6,661 nt of DNA, from positions 1-6,661 of the forward strand of contig CALVER010000078.1 in the NCBI GenBank assembly GCA_944326625.1, written 5' to 3'. The DNA comes from Candidatus Gastranaerophilales bacterium. Its GTDB lineage: Bacteria; Cyanobacteriota; Vampirovibrionia; Gastranaerophilales; Gastranaerophilaceae. Under the pieces are notes generated by a model. That model searched no databases and was not told where the DNA came from. It saw only the letters and a list, made by a program, of their open reading frames with translations. Position 1 is the stretch's first letter. The number at the start of each line of letters is the position of its first letter. This document shows positions 1 through 6,060 of the stretch, piece by piece. The position numbers were made by a program, and so were the translations under genes.

Positions 1-15
1 GTGAGCGAAGCTCAC
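1..15. repeat. Perfect short inverted repeat at the pilin gene start
   Basis: GTGAGC (1-6) and GCTCAC (10-15) are exact reverse complements around a GAA loop. The arms include the presumed GTG start codon, so in mRNA the hairpin could hide the start. It lies against the window edge, so a longer element continuing to the left cannot be excluded. Confidence 0.6.
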
Positions 16-807
16 AGTAAAGAACTTAACGTCCTAACGTCTTACCGTCTTAACGACTTAAAAAAGAAAATCGCCTTCACCCTCGCCGAAGTCTTGATAA
101 CTCTTGCTATAATCGGTGTTATGGCAGCGATGACAATTCCGACGCTTATCGCAAATTATCAGAAAAAGGTTTTAAAAACACAATTCATGAAAAAATATGC
201 TGAAATTTCGCAGGCGGTATTGCTTGCCAAAAGCGAAACATACGGGAATTTTAAGGCATATTGCATTAAATATGACGGTACAAGTTTTTACAGGGAGCAG
301 GAGTGTAAGGAAATATTTGATAAATATTTTAAAGAAGTCGGTACCTGTGAATATAAAGATGATGTATTAACTTATGATAAAAAACGTGCTGCAAGTGTTA
401 ATTACGGTGCGGTAGAGGATCCTGCCAGATTGTTATCGGACGGAAGCTGCTATGATATGAAAGTTAATGCATATCAACTTGGGTTTACGTTTGATATGAA
501 CGGGCCTGATAAAGGCCCCAATGCACTCGGTCATGATATTTTTTCATTCTGGGTAGATGACAATGACTATTTGCAGCCGATAAAACAGTCAAATATATAT
601 TCAGAAAATGATGTTGAAACAGGAATTGAAAATTGTCTTACAAGCGGTGAAGATATCTCTACATGTACAGCTATTTGGCATCAGAGAGGATTCCCGTGCA
701 CTATGAATTCCACCCAGCAGGGTAACGGGCTTGGCTGCAGCTGGTTTGCTCTTCATGATGAATGTCCGGATGATGATACAAAAGGTTATTGGGAGTGTCT
801 GCCTTAA
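1..807 (+). CDS. Type IV pilin/type II pseudopilin-like protein, cysteine-rich
   Basis: Encodes 268 residues if GTG at position 1 is the start; no other ATG, GTG or TTG precedes the pilin motif, and the true start may lie upstream of the window. The N-terminal pattern is a basic leader (KKK, 21-23), then A25 | F26-T-L-A-E30, so prepilin peptidase would cleave after Ala25, leaving Phe at +1 and Glu at +5. Ala at -1 instead of the usual Gly is tolerated in some pseudopilins. A hydrophobic helix (about 26-51) follows. The rest is a secreted, Asp-rich domain with ten cysteines (88, 102, 116, 150, 212, 222, 233, 246, 255, 266), an even number compatible with disulfides. The segment FDMNGPDKGPNALGHDIFSFW (from 164) resembles the loop near the C-terminus of GspG/GspH-like pseudopilins. 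It likely acts outside the membrane in a pseudopilus or surface fibre. Which pilin class it is, and its ligand, cannot be told. The leader is longer than typical because of a repeat tract (see findings). Confidence 0.85.
   Translation: MSEAHSKELNVLTSYRLNDLKKKIAFTLAEVLITLAIIGVMAAMTIPTLIANYQKKVLKTQFMKKYAEISQAVLLAKSETYGNFKAYCIKYDGTSFYREQECKEIFDKYFKEVGTCEYKDDVLTYDKKRAASVNYGAVEDPARLLSDGSCYDMKVNAYQLGFTFDMNGPDKGPNALGHDIFSFWVDDNDYLQPIKQSNIYSENDVETGIENCLTSGEDISTCTAIWHQRGFPCTMNSTQQGNGLGCSWFALHDECPDDDTKGYWECLP
26..57 (+). repeat. Four imperfect tandem 8-bp repeats, consensus TTAACGTC
   Basis: Units are TTAACGTC (26-33), CTAACGTC (34-41), TTACCGTC (42-49) and TTAACGAC (50-57), followed by a partial TTA (58-60). 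Each unit differs from the consensus by at most one base. Three units make 24 bp, so the encoded leader shows LNVLTSYR then LNDL. The tract sits between the presumed start codon and the pilin signal. Because 8 is not a multiple of 3, gain or loss of one unit would shift the reading frame. Confidence 0.75.
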
Positions 808-817
808 TTTATGTGAC

Positions 818-850
818 AAGAAGTCCTCTCTTTTGGAGAGGACTTCTTTT
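818..850 (+). terminator. Rho-independent terminator after the pseudopilin gene
   Basis: A perfect 13-bp stem pairs 818-830 with 836-848 around the loop TTTTG and runs into a short T tract (847-850). It begins 10 nt after the pseudopilin stop codon. The convergent minus-strand gene ends 30 nt away, so the hairpin may also slow transcripts from that side. On the minus strand, however, the stem is followed by GTCACA and not a T run, so termination there would be weaker. Confidence 0.85.
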
Positions 851-879
851 ATTTAAAGAAAGGAATTCGGTTTATGTTA

Positions 880-2034
880 TTAGATTTGATTTAACTTATC
901 AAGAGCTGCTGTTGCTGCTTCTTGTACCCCTTTGTCCTGATCGTTCTTAGCGATTGTGAACAGTGTTGTTAAATCCTTTTTGTATTCGGGGTTTTGGATA
1001 TAGCTTAATGCTTCAATTGCTGATGTTCTAACCATCGGGTTCGGGTTGTCTTTTAATTGATCAACAATTGTCATTGCTGCCGGCAATTCTGTCAGAGGAA
1101 CTGTTGTTCCGGTTAATTTTTTGACTTCATCACCGTATAATTTTTCAAGGATTGCTGATGTGAACATTGCATAGCTTTTATTTCTTTCAGCTTGTTCCAT
1201 CGGAGTTATTGTTGTTGCTAATGCTTTTTCCTGATCGGAAATCTGCTGGCCTGCCATTAATTTTTGTCTTGCTGCAATTTGTTCCTGAGTCGGACCTGCT
1301 AATTTGCTTGAGTCAGCATTAATTATATTAGTTAAAGCATCAACAATTTTTGAATCCAATAATTCGGTTGCTTTTGCTTTTTGGGATTCATCGTTTACCA
1401 TATTGGCAATTTCTTCCATTGTATTTGCCTGAACTTCAAAGTCAGGGTCATTCAATTTTGCGATAAATCCGTTTAAGTCAACCTGAGGAGCTGCTTCAAC
1501 AGGCGGAACAACTTCTACTTTCGGAGCTTCCGCGGGAGCTGATGCAGGCGCTGTTGCTATCGGTGCAGGCTGCGGTGCCTGATTAATATTTACCTGCTGC
1601 GGTGCCGGTTGAACGGTTGCTGCTGCGGCAGCTGCGGCTTGTGCTACTTGAGGAGCCGGAACGGCCGGGCACGGAGGGCAAGGTTGGCATACTACCGGTT
1701 GAGGTGCCGGTTGTGCTGCAGGTTGTTGAATTACCGGCTGTTGAACTGCTGCTGATGCATTTGCAGATGCATTAGCTGAGGCATTAACGTTTACGGGTTG
1801 TACTGCCGGTTGATAATAAGGCTGAGTATTTGTTACCTGCGGATAATCATATAATTGTGTTTGCGGATATGCGTAATACGGTGCTGTTACCGGTGCATAT
1901 TGCGGATCGTATTGCGGCTGTTGAATTGGACATGTTGCCGGGCCGCCTACTGACGGATTGTGAATATCAATTTTTACAGCATTATAGTTCGGCTGAGGTA
2001 ATTGATAGTTGGGTAAAGTTGGAACTTGTAACAT
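880..2034 (-). CDS. Pro/Gln/Ala-rich protein with C-terminal HEAT-repeat-like domain
   Basis: Encodes 384 residues from ATG at 2034-2032. A TTG start at 2052 would add MKGSLL, but those codons contain the purine-rich AAAGGAAG that reads as the ribosome binding site of the ATG, so the ATG is preferred. Residues 1 to about 180 are low complexity and probably disordered: Pro/Gln/Tyr-rich segments, an NASANASANASA run (about 83-94), the cluster CQPCPPC (116-122) and an eight-alanine run ending near 139. From about 185 the sequence becomes helical and charged, with paired amphipathic helices; the stretch NPNPMVRTSAIEALSYIQNP near residue 330 and the following DKGVQEAATAALDKL are typical of HEAT repeats, which are protein-binding scaffolds. 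No signal peptide or membrane segment is evident, so it is probably cytoplasmic. It is monocistronic as far as seen. The partner and the role are unknown, and no enzyme motif is visible. Confidence 0.85.
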   Translation of the reverse strand: MLQVPTLPNYQLPQPNYNAVKIDIHNPSVGGPATCPIQQPQYDPQYAPVTAPYYAYPQTQLYDYPQVTNTQPYYQPAVQPVNVNASANASANASAAVQQPVIQQPAAQPAPQPVVCQPCPPCPAVPAPQVAQAAAAAAATVQPAPQQVNINQAPQPAPIATAPASAPAEAPKVEVVPPVEAAPQVDLNGFIAKLNDPDFEVQANTMEEIANMVNDESQKAKATELLDSKIVDALTNIINADSSKLAGPTQEQIAARQKLMAGQQISDQEKALATTITPMEQAERNKSYAMFTSAILEKLYGDEVKKLTGTTVPLTELPAAMTIVDQLKDNPNPMVRTSAIEALSYIQNPEYKKDLTTLFTIAKNDQDKGVQEAATAALDKLNQI

Positions 2035-2041
2035 TAGTAAA

Positions 2042-2049
2042 CTTCCTTT
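2042..2049 (-). promoter_or_regulatory. Ribosome binding site deciding the HEAT-protein start
   Basis: Read on the minus strand this is AAAGGAAG, ending 7 nt before the ATG at 2034. It lies inside the longer TTG-initiated frame, which is the reason for shortening the gene by six codons. Confidence 0.7.
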
Positions 2050-2071
2050 CAATAAATATTGTCATATTTCT

Positions 2072-2077
2072 ATTCTA
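2072..2077 (-). promoter_or_regulatory. Possible -10 element for the HEAT-repeat gene
   Basis: The minus strand reads TAGAAT here, one mismatch from TATAAT, which would place the transcript start near 2065, about 30 nt before the ATG. No good -35 hexamer lies at 16-18 bp: a TTGAGG is present, but its 13-bp spacing is too short. The call is tentative. Confidence 0.35.
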
Positions 2078-2212
2078 CCGTTTAAATACTCCTCAAGAAA
2101 TTTAATTGCTTAAATTTACTTATTTTTTAATAAAACTTAACAATAAAATTTAAAAAGTCTTATCTGACGTGCTTTTCGGCTATGTTCATATTGTAAATAT
2201 TGAGTAAACTTA

Positions 2213-2242
2213 TTACAATTGGTAATTTGTTTATGATATAAT
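2213..2242 (+). promoter_or_regulatory. Extended -10 promoter for the transketolase-ftsEX operon
   Basis: TGATATAAT (2234-2242) is a perfect extended -10 (TGn plus TATAAT). Eighteen bp upstream is TTACAA (2213-2218), a weak -35 with three consensus matches, as is common for extended -10 promoters. The predicted transcript start near 2249 gives a leader of about 45 nt. The surrounding 2078-2213 stretch is AT-rich and shows nothing else I can name. Confidence 0.7.
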
Positions 2243-2293
2243 GTTTTTGTGGGGCAGCAAGATGCCTGAAATACAGTTACAGACGGGGATATA

Positions 2294-3247
2294 ATGATAA
2301 TAGATAAAACAAAGAAAAAATCTATTCGTTCTGCTTTTGGAAATGCGTTAGCTGAAATCGGAGAACTTAATCCGAAAATAGTTGTCATGGATGCGGATTT
2401 GTCATGCTCAACTCAGACTCAAATTTTTGCGAAAAAATTTCCCGACAGATTTTTTGACTGCGGAATTGCGGAACAGGATATGATAGCAACAGCGGCAGGT
2501 TTGGCATCAGAAGGCAAAATTCCTTTTGTCTCAAGTTTTGCGATGTTCGTGACAGGCAGAACCTATGATCAGATTAGAAATTCCGTTTGTTATCCGGAAT
2601 TTAACGTAAAAATTGTCGGTACGCACGGCGGAATTACGGTTGGAGAAGACGGTGCAAGCCACCAGGCATTGGAAGATGTAGCGTTGATGCGGAATATTCC
2701 TCACATGACAGTTATTGTTCCTGCCGATTCAAAAGAATGCGAAGAAGTTATTAAATATGCAGCGTTCCATGACGGGCCTATGTATATAAGAATTGCAAGA
2801 AGTAATGTTCCGGATGTTTTCGGAGAAGATTACCATTTTAATATTCATAAAGCACTTGTGCTTGAAGAAGGAAATGATGTTTCTATATTCACGAACGGTG
2901 AGACTTTGGCTGAAGTTCTCGGCGCTGCCGAAATATTGAAAAAAGACGGCATATCCGTTGAGGTTATCCATGTTCCTGTTGTAAAACCGTTGGATATAGA
3001 TACTGTAATTACAAGTGTAAAGAAAACAAATTATGCAATTACAGTTGAAAACCATTCGGTAATTGGCGGACTGGGTTCAGCGGTTTGCGAGGCTTTATGC
3101 GGATATTATCCTTGTAAAGTCTATAGAATAGGTATCCACGATGAATTCGGACAAAGCGGCGAGGCAGCTGAGCTTTTGGAATATTACGGACTTACCTCGG
3201 AAACCCTTGCTAAAAGAATTAAATCAAAGTTAAAGGATGAAAAATAA
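2294..3247 (+). CDS. Transketolase, C-terminal subunit (split form)
   Basis: Encodes 317 residues corresponding to the pyrimidine-binding and C-terminal domains of transketolase, a thiamine diphosphate enzyme that moves two-carbon ketol units between sugar phosphates in the non-oxidative pentose phosphate pathway. Visible motifs are GIAEQDM (57-63), whose Glu60 is the expected ThDP-activating glutamate; GTHGG (109-113); GEDGASHQALEDVALMR (117-133), the transketolase GxDGxxHQ signature; and YIRIARSNVP with Arg149. The C-terminal domain has ENHSVIGGLGSAV (242-254) and FGQSG (275-279). The length is usual for stand-alone C-terminal subunits, which need a separate N-terminal subunit carrying the diphosphate-binding GDG motif. 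That partner is not next to it here: the gene is first in its operon behind its own promoter. A GGGG run 5 nt before ATG serves as a modest binding site. A 1-deoxyxylulose-5-phosphate synthase fragment is the alternative, but it is less likely given the HQ motif and complete subunit boundaries. Confidence 0.92.
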   Translation: MIIDKTKKKSIRSAFGNALAEIGELNPKIVVMDADLSCSTQTQIFAKKFPDRFFDCGIAEQDMIATAAGLASEGKIPFVSSFAMFVTGRTYDQIRNSVCYPEFNVKIVGTHGGITVGEDGASHQALEDVALMRNIPHMTVIVPADSKECEEVIKYAAFHDGPMYIRIARSNVPDVFGEDYHFNIHKALVLEEGNDVSIFTNGETLAEVLGAAEILKKDGISVEVIHVPVVKPLDIDTVITSVKKTNYAITVENHSVIGGLGSAVCEALCGYYPCKVYRIGIHDEFGQSGEAAELLEYYGLTSETLAKRIKSKLKDEK

Positions 3248-3924
3248 TGATTCAATTTCGTTCAGTTACAAAAAAATATGATAACGATCACTATGCGTTA
3301 AAAAACGTTAATCTTGATATTTTGTCAGGAGAATTCGTATTTATCGTTGGCGCATCAGGTGCGGGAAAATCAACCTTGATGAAGCTTTTATACAGTGAAG
3401 AAAAACCGACAAGCGGCACTGTTACTATCGGCGGAATTAATGTCGCGAATCTTTCAAATGACAGAATTCCGAACTTAAGACGCTGCATGGGGATTGTTTT
3501 TCAGGATTATAAATTATTGCAAAACCATACGGTTTTCGATAATGTTGCGTATGTTATCAGAACTCTCGGCATAAGCTCACGCGAAATCAACGCGCGCGTT
3601 TCAGGCGCATTAAAAATTGTAGGGCTTTACGATAAAAAGCATGCCAAGCCGTCGGAGCTTTCAGGCGGCGAACAGCAGAGAGTCGGAATTGCCCGCGCAA
3701 TTGTTAACGGGCCGCCGCTTTTGATTGCGGATGAACCTACGGGAAATTTGGATCCGAAAAACTCCATGGAAATTATGCAGATTTTGGATCAGATTAATCA
3801 AAGAGGAATTACTGTTATTGTATCTACCCATGATAATGCTATGGTGGATTATTTCAGAAAACGTGTAATAACGCTTGATAACGGCGAAATAGTTAGAGAT
3901 ATTCAGGCAGGTACTTATGAATAG
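3247..3924 (+). CDS. ftsE: Cell division ATP-binding protein FtsE
   Basis: Encodes 225 residues, normal for FtsE. It is the cytoplasmic ABC ATPase that works with the membrane protein FtsX at the division site, turning ATP hydrolysis into activation of septal peptidoglycan hydrolases and not transporting a solute. Motifs in order are Walker A GASGAGKST (35-43), Q-loop Gln86 in VFQDYKLL, the ABC signature LSGGEQQR (138-145), Walker B LLIADE (158-163), D-loop GNLDP (166-170) and switch His195 in STHD. All catalytic residues are present. The VFQDYKLL segment and the ADEPTGNLDP wording are typical of FtsE/LolD-type ATPases, and the directly following ftsX fixes the identity. The start overlaps the transketolase stop by one base (TAATG), with AAAGGA 9 nt upstream, so translation is probably coupled. 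Confidence 0.96.
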   Translation: MIQFRSVTKKYDNDHYALKNVNLDILSGEFVFIVGASGAGKSTLMKLLYSEEKPTSGTVTIGGINVANLSNDRIPNLRRCMGIVFQDYKLLQNHTVFDNVAYVIRTLGISSREINARVSGALKIVGLYDKKHAKPSELSGGEQQRVGIARAIVNGPPLLIADEPTGNLDPKNSMEIMQILDQINQRGITVIVSTHDNAMVDYFRKRVITLDNGEIVRDIQAGTYE

Positions 3925-4825
3925 TCAAAAAATGCAAATAAAGAAAAAGGTTAAAAAGCACATCCCGAAAGACTGGTTGTGTGAGTTAAGAATATTATAC
4001 AGAATTTCAATGGAAACGTTTAACGATGTGAGAAGAACCGGCATTGTTAATCTTGTTATTATCACAACAATGGCGGCAATTTTGACAATATTCGGATCAT
4101 TTTTCAGAACTGCGCTTTCGGTATCAACATTTGCGCATGAACTGGGTAATGTTCTTGAAATTTCAGTGTATTTAAAACACGGCACCGATACCAATGCAGC
4201 CAAAAAACGTATAAAAGATTTTGATCATGTCGAAGCTGTCAGAGTGATTTCGCGTGATGTTTCGTGGATAAATCTGAAACGTGAAATGGGGCTGCCTGAT
4301 ATTGAAAACCCGCTTCCTGATACTTTGCATGTAAAAGTTGATAAACCTGAAAATATTGACAAAGTCTTTAATGATGTAAAATCACTTTCAATTGTTGAAG
4401 ATATGAGCTATGCACAGGATCTGGTTCAGAAAATTGAAACCTTGAACAAGGTTGTTAATTCAATTACCGTTGTTGTAATTATTATTATGGCAATACTGAC
4501 AATTACCATTATTAATAATACAATTCAGCTCGTAATCCAATCCAGAAAAGATGAAATTGAGATTATGCGGCTTATGGGTGTCAGCAACTGGTATATAAGA
4601 TTTCCGTTAATTATTCAGGGCGCGTTCTACGGATTTATGGGGTCTTTGATTGCTTTAATTCCTTTAAATATTGTTCAGAACGGTTTGAATAATATGCACC
4701 AATTCTTTATGATACCGTCGCCGTTGTTTGCCCAAAATATCGTTGTGATTACAATGTTTGCAATGGGAATTTTATTCGGCGCGGGCGGAAGTTTCTTGTG
4801 TATTAAAAAGCATTTGCAGGTATAA
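3917..4825 (+). CDS. ftsX: Cell division protein FtsX
   Basis: Encodes 302 residues with the FtsX layout: a basic cytoplasmic N-terminus (KKKVKK near 9-14), TM1 (about 42-63), an extracytoplasmic domain (about 65-165), TM2 (about 172-200), TM3 (about 223-248) and TM4 (about 272-295). The extracytoplasmic domain carries NPLPDTLHV (131-139), the conserved NPLP motif of the family, and the cytoplasmic loop after TM2 carries SRKDEIEIMRLMGVS (209-223), the usual site of contact with FtsE. The extracytoplasmic domain is where FtsX of other bacteria binds a hydrolase or its activator (EnvC, PcsB, CwlO or RipC, depending on the lineage). No such peptidase gene is seen in this window. The ATG overlaps the end of ftsE by 8 nt, with AGG 5 nt ahead; a second ATG at codon 6 is possible but has no better binding site. 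Confidence 0.95.
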   Translation: MNSQKMQIKKKVKKHIPKDWLCELRILYRISMETFNDVRRTGIVNLVIITTMAAILTIFGSFFRTALSVSTFAHELGNVLEISVYLKHGTDTNAAKKRIKDFDHVEAVRVISRDVSWINLKREMGLPDIENPLPDTLHVKVDKPENIDKVFNDVKSLSIVEDMSYAQDLVQKIETLNKVVNSITVVVIIIMAILTITIINNTIQLVIQSRKDEIEIMRLMGVSNWYIRFPLIIQGAFYGFMGSLIALIPLNIVQNGLNNMHQFFMIPSPLFAQNIVVITMFAMGILFGAGGSFLCIKKHLQV

Positions 4826-4827
4826 AA

Positions 4828-6057
4828 ATGATTGACGACAATATATTATTGGTAACCGATGATGAAAATGTTGCGGAAAACGTACTTTCAAAGCTTGTAC
4901 TTTTAAGAGAAAGTGACAGTATTGCCGTATGTGATTATAAAATGGCGAAAAAAATGCTGGAAAATCCTACGGTTTCGATTGTACTTGTACATGCTTTAAA
5001 AGACAATGAAAAAACATTAAGCTTTTTAAATTCTATTATTTCATCGGAATATGAAATTATATTGCTGGTGAATGACTATGAGCAGGACTTTATTTTGGCG
5101 GCTTATGACCTTGGGGTTTCGGATTATTATTCCATAAAATCAGATTCTTATGAAATGCTTATAAGGACGGTTAACTGTTTCAAATCCCGTTCGTTGAAGG
5201 TCAGGTTTGCCAGAAATTTTGCTTTGTTAAAACAGCTTGGAGTCGTTGATGATGAAACAGGTTTTTATAAATACAAATACAGCCGCGAACTTTTGGCGGA
5301 ATTTATAAAAGATAAAAGAATTCAAAACGGCATGTTTATTGTGCTTATATTGGATGAATCCTGCAAAACACGTTTTTCTGCCGACAAATTATCAAAAGCA
5401 ATTAAAAAATCAGTAAGATGTGACGATATTGTGTCAGTTGTGAAAGGCGGAAAGTTTTATATTATTCTTCCTAATGTCGATAAACTCGGTGCATTTGCCG
5501 TGGTTAATAAAGTTCAGGATGTTCTGGGCGAAAAGCTTATTGTACGTGCCGGAGTTTGTAAAATAGGGAATAAAAGCTTTGACAGGCTGGAAAAAGAGGC
5601 TTTTGCTGCGCTTTCGGAAGCATGTCAGACTAATGAAACCTCCGTGTTTCTGGAAGACCATGTTAAAACTCTTGACGAATGGCTTGAAGATGACGAAAAA
5701 GACGAAAAAAATTTTAAGTTGTTTAAAAATGCTTATAATAATAAGCTGGACAAGGTTATTGCACCTGTATTTTTTAGGCTTCAAAAAGCTTATGAAGAAA
5801 AATTGTTTCATACTAAAATTGACCAGTATTCCGACGAATTGCAGAGTGTTTTTCAACTTAAACACGATGACAGGGAAAGCAGACTTAAAATTACATATCC
5901 CGGTTTTGCCAAAATTATGATATATATTACTCATGAAGGTTTGGATACCCCGGAAAATAAAGAAATAAGCCTTAATTTAAATGAAGTTACCCAAAAAGAG
6001 ATTGCCAAAATTGTTGAAGATTTTATAAAAGATTTTAAAAAATCAGTAAAGGATTAG
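4828..6057 (+). CDS. Degenerate receiver plus degenerate GGDEF protein with novel C-terminal domain
   Basis: Encodes 409 residues, starting 2 nt after the ftsX stop with AGG 7 nt ahead. Residues 4 to about 118 follow a response-regulator receiver fold: ILLVTDDEN with the acidic pair D11/D12, and GVSDYYSIKSD with Lys104 where the conserved Lys belongs. The strand IVLVHALKD puts His55 where the phosphorylated Asp should be, and the switch Thr/Ser position reads Asn82. Residues about 131-280 resemble a GGDEF domain: DDETGFYKYKYSRELL (141-156) matches the DxLTGLxNRR region, and KGGKFYIILPN (206-216) aligns without gaps to GGDEFAILLPN, giving KGGKF for GGDEF. The metal-binding acidic residue and a signature Gly are lost, so diguanylate cyclase activity is unlikely. 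Residues about 285-409 are acidic then helical (DEWLEDDEKDEKN, 283-295) and match no family I recognise. No membrane segment is seen. It is most plausibly a non-enzymatic sensor or scaffold, perhaps for FtsEX by position only. Confidence 0.85.
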   Translation: MIDDNILLVTDDENVAENVLSKLVLLRESDSIAVCDYKMAKKMLENPTVSIVLVHALKDNEKTLSFLNSIISSEYEIILLVNDYEQDFILAAYDLGVSDYYSIKSDSYEMLIRTVNCFKSRSLKVRFARNFALLKQLGVVDDETGFYKYKYSRELLAEFIKDKRIQNGMFIVLILDESCKTRFSADKLSKAIKKSVRCDDIVSVVKGGKFYIILPNVDKLGAFAVVNKVQDVLGEKLIVRAGVCKIGNKSFDRLEKEAFAALSEACQTNETSVFLEDHVKTLDEWLEDDEKDEKNFKLFKNAYNNKLDKVIAPVFFRLQKAYEEKLFHTKIDQYSDELQSVFQLKHDDRESRLKITYPGFAKIMIYITHEGLDTPENKEISLNLNEVTQKEIAKIVEDFIKDFKKSVKD

Positions 6058-6060
6058 AGG

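Noticed and set aside
502..518. Inverted repeat GGGCCT / AGGCCC inside the pseudopilin gene
   Set aside because: It encodes the NGPDKGPN segment; the symmetry follows from the two Gly-Pro codon pairs, and there is no T tract or other sign of a regulatory role.
1830..2105. Plus-strand open frame of 91 codons opposite the start of the HEAT-repeat gene
   Set aside because: It mostly overlaps the Pro/Gln-rich coding region antisense, and no family resemblance is visible.
2249..2293. Possible riboswitch (for example thiamine-responsive) in the leader of the ThDP-dependent enzyme
   Set aside because: The leader is only about 45 nt and lacks the conserved CUGAGA core or any extended pairing, so it is too short for a known riboswitch.
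5579..5920. Plus-strand open frame of 113 codons in a second frame
   Set aside because: It sits inside the same gene; its Lys/Leu-rich composition without motifs and the lack of a binding site mark it as a shadow frame.
5434..5934. Open frame of 166 codons on the minus strand
   Set aside because: It lies wholly inside the receiver/GGDEF-like gene, is Phe/Lys-rich as expected for the antisense of AT-rich coding DNA, and shows no domain or binding site.
4828..6057. Active diguanylate cyclase response regulator
   Set aside because: The GGDEF signature reads KGGKF and the phospho-acceptor Asp is replaced by His, so catalysis and phosphorylation are unlikely.
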